Assembly (NCBI GenBank): GCA_037367405.1 | Contig: JAZKJV010009330.1 | Span: 310,001 to 374,000 of the forward strand | Reading direction: 5' to 3' | Source: Ottelia alismoides | Taxonomy: Eukaryota; Streptophyta; Magnoliopsida; Alismatales; Hydrocharitaceae | DNA: 64,000 bases | Translations under genes and position numbers: made by a program | Notes under the pieces: generated by a model | What the model was told of the DNA's origin: nothing | Database searches by the model: none | The model's input: only the letters and a program-made list of their open reading frames with translations | Part shown: positions 47,544 through 60,065 of the stretch, piece by piece | Numbering within the stretch: the stretch's first letter is position 1 | How the letters are laid out: each line of letters starts with the position of its first letter

Positions 47544-48763
47544 TTATAGAAAGTCTGAGGTCGCTGATATGAGAAGTGATCCCCAGAACCCCTGTCTACA
47601 GCAGTCATGTGTGTACCACACACCATTTACCTCCCACACTTGTGAAGGTTCCTCGACGGTTGTTTCCATAGATGGTGGCTGTTGCTGATAGGTATTGGAT
47701 AAAAGATTGTCCTCTACCCATGGTTGTGGCAGCCTTGACATTTGTTGTTCCTGAATATGATTAACACGATAAACTAGAGAAGTAGATGCAGTCATGGCAG
47801 GTATCATCATCTTTGATACCTTTTCTGAAATCTCTGCCATCTGTTTAGGCAATTTGTACAAGTTGTTGTCCAACTCATTCATACGCTTATCTATCCTCTC
47901 GACAATTGTGAGTTTATTGCTATAAGGCTCATGTCAAAGGGATCTAATGTAGCCTTCATTCTCCCACTAGATTGGAATGAATTGGAGGTCTCTAACTGAG
48001 CTCGATTACCAGTTTGTGCCCTACTTGTCTCAGCTATTCTTTCGAACACTTTCCAGACAATGTCCGCTCTTCTTGATGTATAGCTTCCTCCACAAGCAGC
48101 ACCAACCAAACCCTACACCTTAGGGTGTAAACCGCTATACACGGACTGAACCAAGACGGTAGGCTCTAAATCATGGCAAGGACATTTCTGCAAGATGTCC
48201 TTGAATCCCTCCCATGAGTCAGAAAAAGCTTCATTAGGCAATTGGGAGAAACTTGTGATACGTGAAAGCATCAAGTTAGTTCTACTTAACGGGTAGAACT
48301 TCTTCAAGAAGAGGTCCTTGAACTGTACAAAGGTAGTAACAACTACCCCTAGGTCCTTCATCTAGTAATCAGCCTTATCCTTCAAGGCAAAAGGAAGGGC
48401 TTTGAGGTTGATGTAGTCTTGATTAACACATGGATGTCTAATATTAGAACAGACTAGCTCAAAGTCCCTAAGGAATGCATATGGCTCTTCATGTGGATTT
48501 CCATGAAAATGTGGCAACAAGCTTATGAATTGTGGCTTTAGTTCATATTCAACTTCAGGTTCGGCTGGGCTTAATAATTAGTCATCTAAAATCGCCCATG
48601 ATTATATGCCACATCCATCGGTGCATCTCTACCCAACTATAATTGGCCTAAATTGAGCTCTCATTATTGCTTGATTCTGTTCTGACTCTGTTAATCTGGC
48701 CAATATAATATGCATTGGATCTTCTTCCTCTTCTCTATTTCCATTCTGTTTCTTAGGAGGCAT
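47544..48763 (-). pseudogene. Y gag
   Basis: Minus. N-terminus at 48763: MPPKKQNGNREEEEDPMHI. Retrotransposon gag core at 48113-48361: FVQFKDLFLKKFYPLSRTNL, LPNEAFSDSWEGFKDILQKC and LVQSVYSGLHPKV. Then 47891-48109 (helical region) and 47544-47882 (MNELDNNLYKLPKQMAEISE, coiled-coil-like). Each step is separated by a stop or frame change. I see no CCHC zinc knuckle, though a Cys-Cys pair (HDCCRQGF) sits where one might be. Gag forms the particle. Confidence 0.82.
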
Positions 48764-50489
48764 CTTTAATGTATTTTCGTCACCTTCATTAAAGAAATGA
48801 TTGGAATGAGATGTGGAAGAATAAAATGAAATTAAGTCGAACTCACCAAGGCGAAGGTCTTCCTCAGTGAGTAAAGAGTGTATATTTGAATTGGTTGGGA
48901 TATAACCAACACCAAGGAAAGAATCATGATATTCCGATTCGAAAAGAGGATTATTTTCAAGTCAAGATGGTCCAGCTAAGGAAGGAGAAGGAAGGGGCCG
49001 GACCGATGAAAATGTGATATTCGGGAGGTTCAATGACAAGCTCGCAAAATCCGAGCAAATATCCGACCAATTTCCATCTTCAGAATTTAAAAGAAGAGAA
49101 TTTTTTAGCATGCTCGAGACACAAAAGGATCTAGTTCTACTGGGTGCTTAAATGTGCAGATTTACTCACAAAGAATCAATACAAACACTTATGAATTCAC
49201 CAACTCAACAATGAAGGCTGAGATGATGGCCTAATTATCTGGTCAAATTTTAATTGGTCTTGTCAGAGTTACGAGTTGTTAGGAACCTAAAGTTCCTTAC
49301 AAACTGTCCCGATTCCTATGACTAGTTGCATCCACTTTTATCTAGTATAGAAGTAAGTCAGACCGTATAAATACGGCTACCCATTTACTTGAGGGTCAGG
49401 CCTTGCGCAGTGTCCTTTAAATCTTCCACTCTGCTAAGGAAATCCGGACCATTTATCGGCTACTCGTTGATCCTTAGTGAGAAGCAGCTAATCATTTTAT
49501 GGAACCGGTAGTTCATATGAAAATTCATGGCATGGCTCTATCCTAATGTAGTCCCTCTCTCACTTGATAAGTACCTGCATATAAATGAGGGCTTTGTGCT
49601 TCCGTAAAACAAGGTTGTTTTTATTCCAATTTATTTAGGTCAACTTGCTTCAATTCAGTCCCAATTTTAAGAGTTTGGTTATAGAATTGAATTTAAGTGA
49701 CCACAATCATCACCTAACGTACAATCTCTTTTCCTTTATCCTTGAGTTGGTAAAAACTGAGGGAGAAAGCGAGAAAACAGAATGCAGTCAAAAATCAATG
49801 ATGCATGCAGTCACTTAGAAATACTTACAACGCTTCCCAGCACTCTTCATGTGGATGCGGAACACAAATTATAAATCTATCTATATGATGCAAGTCAAGA
49901 AATCACACCATATCAGTAGTTCTATTAGTGGTGAAGAAATCAGTTTATTTGACTAAGTAGAACGTATGCAACGTGCATCTTGAATCTCTTTTGCAATTGT
50001 GAATCTTATGAGATTCATGTAGTGTGTCCTAAATTACAAAATGGATCAAACAAGAGTGACCTACGATTATTATATTTGGCATAAAGCGTTGATAAAATGT
50101 CACTAAAGTCGAGAACCACTCTTTACATAACCACACAAAAAATAAATAAATAAAGTTATAAAGGCCTTTGTTTACATGCATGAGATCTCAAACGAGAACC
50201 GTTGTAAATGAGCAATGGAATAAGATTCTTCTAAGCTAATATTCTCTTATCTAATTATTTGTTTAGTGTCTCTCCAATAAGTCGCTCCAAGCTTCTTGTC
50301 TCCGTAGTCCTTCAGAAATAATTGTCTCCACGAGCCTACAACAAAAAGGAAATTTTAGAGAGAGATAAAGGAATTTAATTAAAAGACATCACAAGAACAA
50401 TACAATAAAGAAAACAAACTCAAGATAATTATGACTAAAAAATACTAAATAAATAATTGCTCCTAAAAATAATCACAAAATGTGTCGCA
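48764..50489 (-). mobile_element. Y leader region
   Basis: From PBS to gag start. Conserved core at 49268-49620: GTTACGAGTTGTTAGGAACC, GGGTCAGGCC...CAGTGTCC, CTTAGTGAGAAGCAGCTAAT. The rest is AT-rich with no gene seen. Confidence 0.65.
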
Positions 50490-50507
50490 ACCTCGGCAAC
50501 GGTGCCA
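50490..50507 (-). promoter_or_regulatory. Primer binding site of Y
   Basis: Minus TGGCACCGTTGCCGAGGT, 15 of 18 identical to the tRNA-Asp-type site; two bases from the LTR end ...CGTTTCATCA. Confidence 0.88.
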
Positions 50508-50509
50508 TA

Positions 50510-53238
50510 TGATGAAACGTTAAATGCATATATTAAAATAGATCCATTGTATCACGGGCACTTAGCTTCTCATATAGAACTGAGATGAATCACTGTTATC
50601 AGGTTCTTGCTTTTAACTTTTATCCTGGGAAATCCATTGTCAAACAGAAGGACACGAGCAATTTACTGATTAAATTTAGAGATCAAATATTTTAGATTGT
50701 AACTCATATATCAATTATATTGAGATGATGCATACATCACAAAAAGATAATTATTTAACACAATTCTATGCACTTAGATTCAAGTCAAATAACAATGCAC
50801 AATCGACATGAAGACGATACAAAATAATTACACACACGACATATGACTTGGGTTAAGTATATAAAGATTACCCTGGAATAATTGAATATCTAATAAAGGC
50901 ATTAATTTAGAAAACCACGTGATGTAAGTCTCAGAACTATGAGTTTTATTTCACTCTTGATGCTTGAAATCAAATTGTTCAAATCATTTAATGATCTAGT
51001 GATAATGATAAAAATAACTAATAATAGATCATTAAATATGAATGTAACTCAACAATTAAATTGTTCAATGAAAGTGCATTTTTAATCATGTTCGTGATTT
51101 CAACAAGCATTTTAAACAAAGAACAATAAATGCGAGACTTTTAAACCAAAATCATACACAAAGTTCACCACAAGATAGAGTGTCCAACAAGCTTTAAAAT
51201 GGGATCAAAATCACATTTATTGGATTTTAGGATAATATGTTATTCACCAATGAATCCAGGGACATAAATGTAAGAAAACTTCCAAGTTTCATTACATAAA
51301 AGGACAAGCAGGGACTGAAATGTAAACAAGAAAACCTGTAAGGGCTATCAAGCAATTTTCATTATGTGAAAGGACTTTTCTGTAATATCAAGAAATAGGA
51401 GGACCTCCATTGCAATTCTCCCAACCACGTACGCAGATCATGTGATTGTTTAGGCTCGATCGCGGTAGCTTGGACCACATGTCAACTCATGGCACTCCGC
51501 AAGAGGCTAGGAAGCAGGGTCGATACACGAGTCTGAGAGTCTAAACGCTGCTTTGGGCTGGCTACAAGGATTAACCCTGGTCATTGGGTCTCACCAAATT
51601 TAGCGAGATTGATGATACCTGCTACTCGAGTGTTCTTTGATGCCTCTTCCTATGGCACCGCTTGGGTTGTTCTCCAGTGAAGGATGCAACGCTCCGCCTC
51701 ACTCCTCGTGAGATTCTAGAGATCGTATAGCCCTCCTGAAGGTTCAACGAAGGCCGTCAAATGCTATGCAAGAGGAGACGCATCGTGTATATCTCTGTCG
51801 ATGAAGCTTAGCCGTCGAAGAAGATGGAGATCAGAGATCAGTTACAATCTCCGATAATTAAAGCCATTTAGAGACCTGTAAGGTTAGAAGAGAAAGAACA
51901 AGCATCTGTGAATATTTTGAAGGTTAATGCGAGCAGAATGAGGGGCCATTTTTAGGTGGAGGATTAAGCTCTAATGAGTTGTCTTCTTCATGTAGAAGAC
52001 GACAATTGCATGGAGTGAACAAAGAGATGCAACAACGAAAAGATGAATTGGAGATTACACGTGAATCATGGTTCGAAGGTGGAATTGATGGCGCATTCTG
52101 ATAGTAGTTTAATGAAGCAAAATAGATGTGATAATTATGAAAATAATATCAATGATCATGATCAAAATTTCACCTGGAATTAAAGGTTTAGAGAACTAAT
52201 CTCGAACAGCGGTAACCTGGTATAGGAACCAAGGATCCCACCGGAGCTCGCACCCATCCTTGCTCGATCTTGGTCTCTTTCTCTGTCACAGGAGAGACTA
52301 GATGTATAAGGGAGAGCTCTCGCAAGGGCGGACAACCTTCGATGAAGGTCATATCAGACTATTTATAGATGGAGTTTATCACAGGTTGCTGAATGCAAGT
52401 GGTAGTTTCAACCTCCACCATTGATTAGGTGATGAGAGTTAAGATGTGAAAGAAGGTTGGCAGAAGTTAGGGTTGAATAACGAAGTATTTAGTGGCGGTT
52501 TTGCGAGGAGATGATGCATAAGGAGTTTGGCAAAATTGGCAGAAGTTGCCATGGAATGAAGGGTTGCGTCGCTTGGGATGAGTGGAAGGAGATTTAAGAT
52601 GAACCCCTACCTTCAGATCATACGATCGGACGGTTGGTAGTAAGGTGCTAAAGGACGATTAAGAGACGTTTGATCGGATCAGATCGAACTGTCAAGATCG
52701 GGGTGTTAACAGATGATTATGATATGTCTGATCTAGAATCGATCAGATAGCCCAGATGGAGACGGGTGCTGATACAGGAGCGAGCCACATGGGCGAAGCA
52801 GAGGGCACCATGTGGCCTGATAATAATATTGAAGAAATTCAATAAATCAAAGATAATTAGGAAAGAATTAGTTAGATGGTGAATTAGGAAAAGTGGTAAA
52901 CATGAATGTAGAAATCAAAGAGATCAGAGGTCAATTGTACATAGTTAAAAATTAAATACTATTAAAAACCATATAAATCAATTTCCTTTCTTTTCTTGTG
53001 CTTTATTTTATTTTATTTTATGTTAATTTATTTATACACAATTTTAATCTAATATGTATTTGATTTTTAGTAAGAAATAAATACATAAAATATTACACCA
53101 TAATATATAGTAATTAGTGTTAATTATATACAACACAATAATTAGTAATTAGTGTTATTTAGTCAATGGATCTTGTTTATTAACTTAAGCAAGAGAGTTA
53201 ATAATAGAGATTAATGATAAAAAATATAGGATTTATCA
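50510..53238 (-). mobile_element. 5' LTR of Y
   Basis: 2729 bp, minus start TGATAAATCC, end GTTTCATCA. Uninterrupted reference for the split 3' LTR. TATA candidate on minus at 52359-52368. No coding sequence. Confidence 0.9.
52359..52368 (-). promoter_or_regulatory. TATA box, Y 5' LTR
   Basis: CTATAAATAG on minus, conserved at 15216-15225 of the 3' LTR, correct orientation for Y transcription. Confidence 0.6.
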
Positions 53239-53363
53239 CCCACAAATTCCTCTACTCAGCATTTATTTGTGGAGCAGTTGTATCCCATTCATCACAATCA
53301 TGTTCCTCTACCCCGCATGAATGTTGAGTAGCGCCCCATCAGTTCCTCTACTCATCATTCATT
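53239..53363. repeat. Inverted-repeat array, right half
   Basis: Resumes unit 2 exactly where Y cut it (TTCCTCTACTCAGCATTTAT, as at 13078-13097), then part of a third unit (CCCATTCATCACAATCATGT, CTCTACCCCGCATGAATG). Ends next to Z's polypurine tract. Confidence 0.8.
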
Positions 53364-53377
53364 TAAGTATAGGGGAT
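53364..53377 (+). promoter_or_regulatory. Polypurine tract before Z LTR
   Basis: TAAGTATAGGGGAT directly before TGATGAATC; same tract as E4's (TTTAAGTATAGGGGG). Implies internal sequence of a plus-strand element once lay to the left. Confidence 0.65.
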
Positions 53378-56300
53378 TGATGAATCTATTATTCATCACT
53401 GTAAAAGATATTAATTACCCCCAGTTCCCCAAATTCATCTGCATTTTATCAATTATCTTACATAATTAGCATCCATGCATATGTAAATAATAATTTTATT
53501 TTAACATGCACAATTGCATAAAATAAGAAGCAAAAAATCTCAATCCAATTGACATGTAAAATAAGATAACGTCCTCGATTTTTAATTACTTCATTATAAC
53601 TACAAATCACCTGAAACCACCTACATTACGTACATATCAATAACAAGAATAAAGAAAAAATACAAAAAAAACACTAACAGAAATAAGTGGTCCATAAAGC
53701 CAAACCCTAATTTCAGGATAATCGGACTAAAACGATGATATCTTCCGCACGCAATGTCCGATTTGATCCTAATCAATTTTTAGCTAATGTACATTCAATT
53801 GTCTTAAAAAAAGACCAGTTCAAAGTGAATCGGATCTCGTATGTGAAAGTTGGGTTCTAGGCCTCTTTTGTACATTGTGTATTGTATACGATTTTGACTG
53901 GTTATTTTATATACACATTTGAATCTTTTTATTTTATTTATTTTTTTATTTTTTTTCTTTGACAAAAGTTTTACTAAGATGCTCAAAAATTCAAACCTAA
54001 AATAAAAACAAAATCAAATAAATTGACAGAGTTTGAGTGTGCATTAACAATCTGTACAATTGTCCTCTTTATCGTACTTTATTGCTTTCTTAATTTTCTT
54101 AATTAATAAAAATCCAAAAAATTAAAGTAATGTATAAATATTTGTCTTTGATTTTATTGTATTTTCCCCTTTTTTATCTTATGAAAAAATAATTAAAAAT
54201 TATAAAATACAAAAATTCGGTATTTTACATACACAGAGTACCACCAAAAATATTACTTTGTGCAAATGACCTATTTTATTTTTTTATGAAGAAATTTTTT
54301 GATCTGAGCTCATTTGCTATCTCTTTCATATTTTCTTTTCATTTTTTTGAAGTTTTTGGGAGTAACACGTGGCAGCTCCTAGAGCGGTCACATGTCAATA
54401 ATTTTTGGTACATTTAAATCTCGATTAAAAAATATTAACTAAAAGTATACAAATAAATATTAAAATGGATGCCACATGGCTCGATCTGGGATGTTCAATC
54501 TCAACCAATCAAACGTCCCAGAGATCATCTCCCCCAATCGCGCCTCCCCCTTTCCATCTATGGTCGGCCGCCACATCCTCCCTTTCCAACTACATCTAAC
54601 CGTCGCATCCTCCCTTTCCTCTACGACCGACCACTGCCTCCTCCCAAATCATGCATCGCCGCCCAAGAATCTCCTCCAAATCATCGTCTTTCCCAATCTT
54701 GTTTCCCCTTTCCCGATTAAGCCTCCACCTGCATATTTCATCTCCCCAATCAGATCCAATCCCGCACTATCAGGATCATCCTTCCCCATCAAATCGAAAC
54801 TCACTAGCCCGATGTCCTTCCCTCCATAGCTAGTTACTCCTTCCCTATTTAACTCTAGACCCTCCACTGGATCCATTGATCGTTGATACCCAATACAAGA
54901 GGGGGGGACTTCAGGCTGCTGGCGGTGACAGTGCCACCGCATCCTCTTCTGCAGTAATGAGATCGGAGGTTCGGTAACCTCGTCGTAGACTCCTCCACCG
55001 CGTGCTGCTCCGCTCACCCTCAGTGGCTCGAGCTCCGAGATCTTCATCCATCCCCTCCTTCATCTGCTCCACCTTCATAACCCGTATTGCCATCGATCAC
55101 CAGCAGTGCCCTCGACTTCACAACCTCGACCTCAGAGCTCCACCTCGCAGCAGCCCAGCTCTTGGCCTCCACAACCAGCAGCAGCGGGACTGCCCACCTC
55201 ATCTAACAAGCCATGGCCACACCCCCATGTAGCTGCACCTCTCTTCTTACAGGAACTCCATTGCTACTGTGAACCATCTTCATCGCCGTCTCTTGGAGCC
55301 CGTGGAGTCACCACCATCATCAACTGGAGACACTTACGAACCCCTCTTCAGAAGCCCTCAACCACCTCCATTGACGACCGGTGCTCCATCCGCTACCATC
55401 GACGCCAAAGAAGCCTCCTCCCCTCACGTGAACCGCATGGTGAGGGAGGAAATTTTGCACTTAAGGCCAACTACTTCTGCCCTTTTCCAACGAGGTCCGA
55501 CAACCTAAGGGGGCACGTGAGGTGCACATGCCTCCCTTGGAATTTTACGAAAATCCCCTGAGGCTCTTGGTAATTTACTTTTAGTTCATGTTCACATTTT
55601 GTTCTTTATTTTAATTTCTGAATTTTGCATCTACAACACTGTGTTTCTTCTATAATATGAACATCAATATTGTATCTTTTTATGATTCAAAAATAGCACT
55701 TTTCTCTAGGATTAATTATTTACATTGTGGCATACTTGTTACATTTTTATGCTTTGTGGTTAATTATAATAATTGTTTCTGTGGAAAATTACATATTTTG
55801 CCCAATTTGTGCTCAAAAAGTCATAAATAATTAACCATTGCTCTTAATATTCACGGATACCTGAGTTACTTGTATTCTACATCGTGCCAAAAAATCGTTG
55901 CATTTGCATGCATATTTTATTTTATAAAAATTGTTTTATTCATTTCAATAATTAATTTTAATATGTCTTAAACCTCACAATTTAGGGTTTAGGATTTTTT
56001 GGAGATAAATCACATAGTGATATATCTTAGATAAATTTATTACCTAGAAATAACTAGGTTCGATATTTATTAGTAATTCACCTTGTTTGCATTCATTAAT
56101 TCATAAAATAATCATATTGCATCAGAAAATTCCAAAATATTACAGTGCATTTATTTCATCATTATTGACATCTTGGCCAAGTTTTATAATTTTTAAACTT
56201 TGTTTGACTGAAAATTGCATTTAAGTCCTTAAACATGGCCACATTTGGATCCATTAATTATATCAAAAATACCAAAAAATCTGCCTCAAAAACCATGCAG

Positions 56301-56516
56301 GAACTTTGATAGAGATTCACCTAGGTTGTTCCTTTGCCTCCTCAAGTTCCACTTTGGGGCTTGCTCAGGCTAAATAAACACAAGATCGCTTCGATTAAAT
56401 TTGATTAATTAATTAAGTGGTTATTTCTTGATTAATCCCTACTACCTGCCTACAATGAACGAAATTTTAAAAATCATAAAAACAAGATTTTAACAAAAGG
56501 TTTTTAGGATTCATCA
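53378..56516 (+). mobile_element. Gypsy LTR of element Z
   Basis: 3139 bp, start TGATGAAT-CTATT-ATTCATCA, end AGGATTCATCA. U3 resembles solo LTR 1 (ACATAATTAGCATCCATGCA; AAATAAGAAGC). U5 motif CCTCCTCAAGTTCCACTTTG lies 180 bp from the end, as in X. The GC-rich block 54.46-55.56 kb holds only shadow ORFs. It is preceded by a PPT and followed by a PBS, so it joins two internal regions. Confidence 0.82.
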
Positions 56517-56518
56517 AA

Positions 56519-56730
56519 GACCTAGATGAATGGATTTAGTCACTCATATTTTTTATCATAAAAAACCAATTAATAGACTTGAAGGCTCGTCTCCATGTGT
56601 TCGTCCTCGATACACTTACCAAGTTATAAATACTCCACATATTCAAAAGTGTGGTTTTGCATTGATCCAAAATCACCTCCTGTGCTATGAAATAAGATGA
56701 TGATATTAAGAGGGCGATTTTGTGATACAA
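56519..56730. mobile_element. Probable 212-bp insertion between Z LTR and its PBS
   Basis: In X, Y and E4 the LTR end and PBS are two bases apart; here they are 218 bp apart. The extra segment is flanked by CAAA at 56515-56518 and 56731-56734. No clear terminal inverted repeats. Alternatively the LTR end was extended to ...ACAACA at 56732. Confidence 0.4.
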
Positions 56731-56734
56731 CAAA

Positions 56735-56752
56735 TGGCGTCGTTGTCGGGGA
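56735..56752 (+). promoter_or_regulatory. Primer binding site of Z
   Basis: TGGCGTCGTTGTCGGGGA, 16 of 18 identical to the tRNA-Asp-type site; plus strand. Confidence 0.9.
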
Positions 56753-57414
56753 TACTACTTAACCTGTTTATTTATTGGATTTTACAGAATTATTTTTGAG
56801 TTGATTATGTTCAATAATATAGGTCTTTTTCATCATTCTTGATAAAATTTCTTGTTGTTTTTTTGACATTTTTTTTGGCAGGCTTGGCTTGAGTGTTCAA
56901 ACCTAGGGTAAAGCACGTGGCTCTTTGAGCTTATTTCATGCTTAATCGCTTGTGCTTGATTGATATGTTACGACACAAATAAGAATCAAGGAGACTCACA
57001 TCATATCCTCGGATTCATTGAGACACATGTAACCCTTGATTGACTTAGCCAAAATTATCTCAAATCTTCCCACTAATAGTCTCATGTTTTGGGTGTGGTT
57101 TCTTCGACTTGCATGTATATAGTGTTAAAATTTCAATAATAATCTTGCACATGCATGGATAATGCTGGAGGTACTATAAGTTTCTCTCTCAAGCATGCAT
57201 CATGGATTTCATGAATGCATCGATTTTTCTCGATCTTCCTCTTGATTTAGCACTTAGGATATTAAAGGAAATTGGGAATGGCTGTTAAATAATGATTGCT
57301 TGATTTGTGATCACATTAATACAGTGATAACCTAAAGCATAAAAATGAGACTATTAATGCATGTCGATAAAAAATATGGAATAAAATGAACCTCGGATTA
57401 TGGGAGAGCAATAC
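56753..57414 (+). mobile_element. Leader of Z, cut by E4
   Basis: AT-rich leader in plus orientation; ends at GGGAGAGCAATAC, the reverse of the leader box GTTGCTCTCCC of minus elements, where E4 is inserted. The expected gag is not in the window. Confidence 0.65.
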
Positions 57415-59694
57415 AGACGAATCGAAAATCCACCCCTTTAAGAATGCGGGATTAGCACTCGATGTCATCGTAGTCGGGCTAGATTCGGTCAGTCGAAGAC
57501 CATTTAATTTGATTGGTCAATGAAATTAAATGGTCGTATATTTATATTTTACTTGGTAAGTAACGAAGGTCGAACTCAGGGGAAACGAGCCTCTCTCGTG
57601 ATACTCAGACTTCTATTAATTTTATTTAGTGTTGAATTAGAGAACAATAGGTCAATATATGCATGAAGACAAAACGATGCATTAAGTAAACATGGAATTA
57701 TGCATTTTTAGTGCATTTTTTGTTTGTTTTTTAACCATGCAAATAAATGCGATGAAATGCAGTGATAATATGCCCTAGATCAGAATAATGAGCAATTTTT
57801 TAAAAAATGAATCAATTTCGGGTATAATTTCAAGTGACAAACTTGATGGATAATTTAAACAAGGCACAAGCTTAAGCAATCAGAGACACTTTGCTATTAT
57901 AATAATACATAAAAATCACCGTGTCCAAAATAAGAAATAAATATGCCATTAAAAAGTTCATCAAGCAAGCTTCGTAATGAAACTAAAATCAACTGAAATA
58001 GAGGTGCGATGCTCAAGATATGCATAAAAGAAGATAAGGGCATAACTGCAAGAAAACATGAAAGATAAATAACAAACATGTCCCTAGAAGGGACTAAAAA
58101 GCAAATTAGAGAAAGTTCAGGACATTCCCTGTAAATAACCCACATGTACAAGGGTATTTTTGCAATTATGAAAACCCGCGAGGGTATGAATGCAAAATAC
58201 CCCCTATGCACGTGGTTGGCACGTGAATCCAGGACATGTCTGCAAAACTGAAGAATCCGGTGGGCCTCCGTGCAATTTGCCCAGATCACACGTACGTCGC
58301 ACGTGATCTCCAGGCTCGGAGAACATCCAGGCTCAGAGGAGGCTCGGTGCAGCTTCGGCTAGTCTCAGCGGACAACGTAGGCTCGAGGTTGGCTCGGAGC
58401 AAGCTCGGAGTACCCAAGCCTGTTGGTCTGGAGCCGAGGTTCGGTGTTGAAACGTGGCCCGATGTGAACCAATGGATTGTGAGGATCCAACGGTGTGCTG
58501 AATCCTTCGCTGCTGCACATGTGGTCCATTGTAGACCGCCCGATCCTCAAGATCGGATGATATCTGGAGGTTGCGCTAGATGACGACGTGGTTTCTTCTC
58601 AGCCGTTGGATGAGCTCCGGGGAGGAGCATCTAACGGTTGCTGCTTCTTCCTCCCCGGCTGCAACTGGCGGCGGATCCAGACCTCCGACGAGGTGATCAA
58701 AGCTCCGCCGCTCTTCTCTAGAGTCTATGAAGCTCACCCGACGCTCTTGACTGGTTGTCGATGAAGCTCCTGGTCTGGGCGAGCTGCAGCTATGCGTTGA
58801 AAAGTCCCTAGCTGCTGCGGTGATGGATATGGAGCTCGCCAAGAGAACTCCGACAATCTCTCCAACCATTGAATTTGGGAGTACCTACAGTGTTAGTGCC
58901 AATGCCGAAGCATGCTATGCATAAAGTGAAAGCAAGGTGGGACGAAACTGAAGGCAGTGATGGGGCGCAGCGAGTGGTGGTCGGGTGTCTTCTCCGGCGA
59001 GCCTAGAGGAGTTGGGACGAAGGTGGTCTGAGGTTATGGAGGACAGGGAGGCTGGTCGGAGGTGAGCGCGTGGATAATGGAGGCAAGGTGGAGCAGGAGG
59101 AGTGATCAATGGAGGTGGATACAAAGTGTAGGAAGCGAATAAAATAGGAGAATTAGAAAGAAAATACAAAGGGGGATCTAGAGGTACTTACCAGAGATTA
59201 AGGCGGAGCGGGGCCTGGGCTTGAGGTTCCATTGAACCTCTGGTCATCGCTGAACTCCCCCAGCTACGGGGAGCAGCTTGGCGGGGCGTAGCCACCACAG
59301 GGCTAAGCCTACCATGGCTTAGGGTTGACGCCGAGAGCCGCATCATCTTCGCGCCTCCATCGGACCTCCCCCCTGTCACGGGGAGGAGGAGAGGGCTGGG
59401 CGAGGCCCCACGTAAAGGCGGACAGGGTCAACTGGTGGCGGAGGAGTATTTGAAGTGGCGAAGGAAGTGGTTTCAGGTGAGGGTCGTGACTTGCGTGGGA
59501 GAGATGGAGTGAGCGGAGGGGGATCGTGGATGGAGTGGCAGCTCCGAGGGTCGTGGATGATCGAGCGATGTCGTGGAGGTGTTGGTGAGTGGAGATGGCG
59601 GCCGAAGATTCGGGAGAAAATGGAAGGGGGAAGCTGGTCCGCAAGGTGGAGAACATGGGAGAGAGAGAGTATCGGGAGGTGGAAGAAGATCTCA

Positions 59695-59724
59695 TGGTCG
59701 TTGGATCGTGCGATCCAACGACCA
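59695..59724. repeat. Perfect inverted repeat in E4 LTR
   Basis: TGGTCGTTGGATCG, centre TG, CGATCCAACGACCA: 14-bp perfect arms. A related but looser form is in solo LTR 1 (CGTTGGATCGTGAGATCCAA, about 37541). Confidence 0.85.
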
Positions 59725-60065
59725 CGACATGGGCGCCAATGGAAGGCCAACAATAGATCTAGGTTGATATGATCGTGGGGATAGGATCTTGCCATGTGTC
59801 GTGCGCACAGGCAGGCAGAAGTGGATGGCGATGGGGTGATAAGGATTATGATCGAAGGGCTGAGAAGAGGGCGAGAACGGACGGCTGGGATTGAAGCACC
59901 CAGAAGGTGATCTGACAGTGGAGGATGCAGGAACGTGGTGTACAAGCAAGTGGGCCACGTGGCTCAATCAGAAAGGGCCACGTGGCCTAATCAGGTTATT
60001 CACAAAAGAAAAGTGAAATATGAGGGGGTAGATGGCCGAATTTGGAAAAACGCAAAACATGAAAG

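Larger units (their letters stand above)
13275..53238 (-). mobile_element. Gypsy (Athila/Tat-like) element Y, with nested insertions
   Basis: One 40-kb composite. 3' LTR = 13275-15503 plus 33540-34090 (about 2.78 kb once X is removed); 5' LTR = 50510-53238 (2.73 kb). The tRNA-Asp-like PBS is at 50490-50507, gag to integrase at 48.76-40.43 kb and an extra ORF at 35.5-36.0 kb. Without nested insertions the internal region is about 9.1 kb. Flanks CTCAA (13270-13274) and CCCAC (53239-53243) align with CCCAC in the uninterrupted unit 1 of the array, so they are best read as a decayed 5-bp target duplication. Pol carries stops, a frameshift and an integrase deletion, so Y is dead. Confidence 0.88.
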
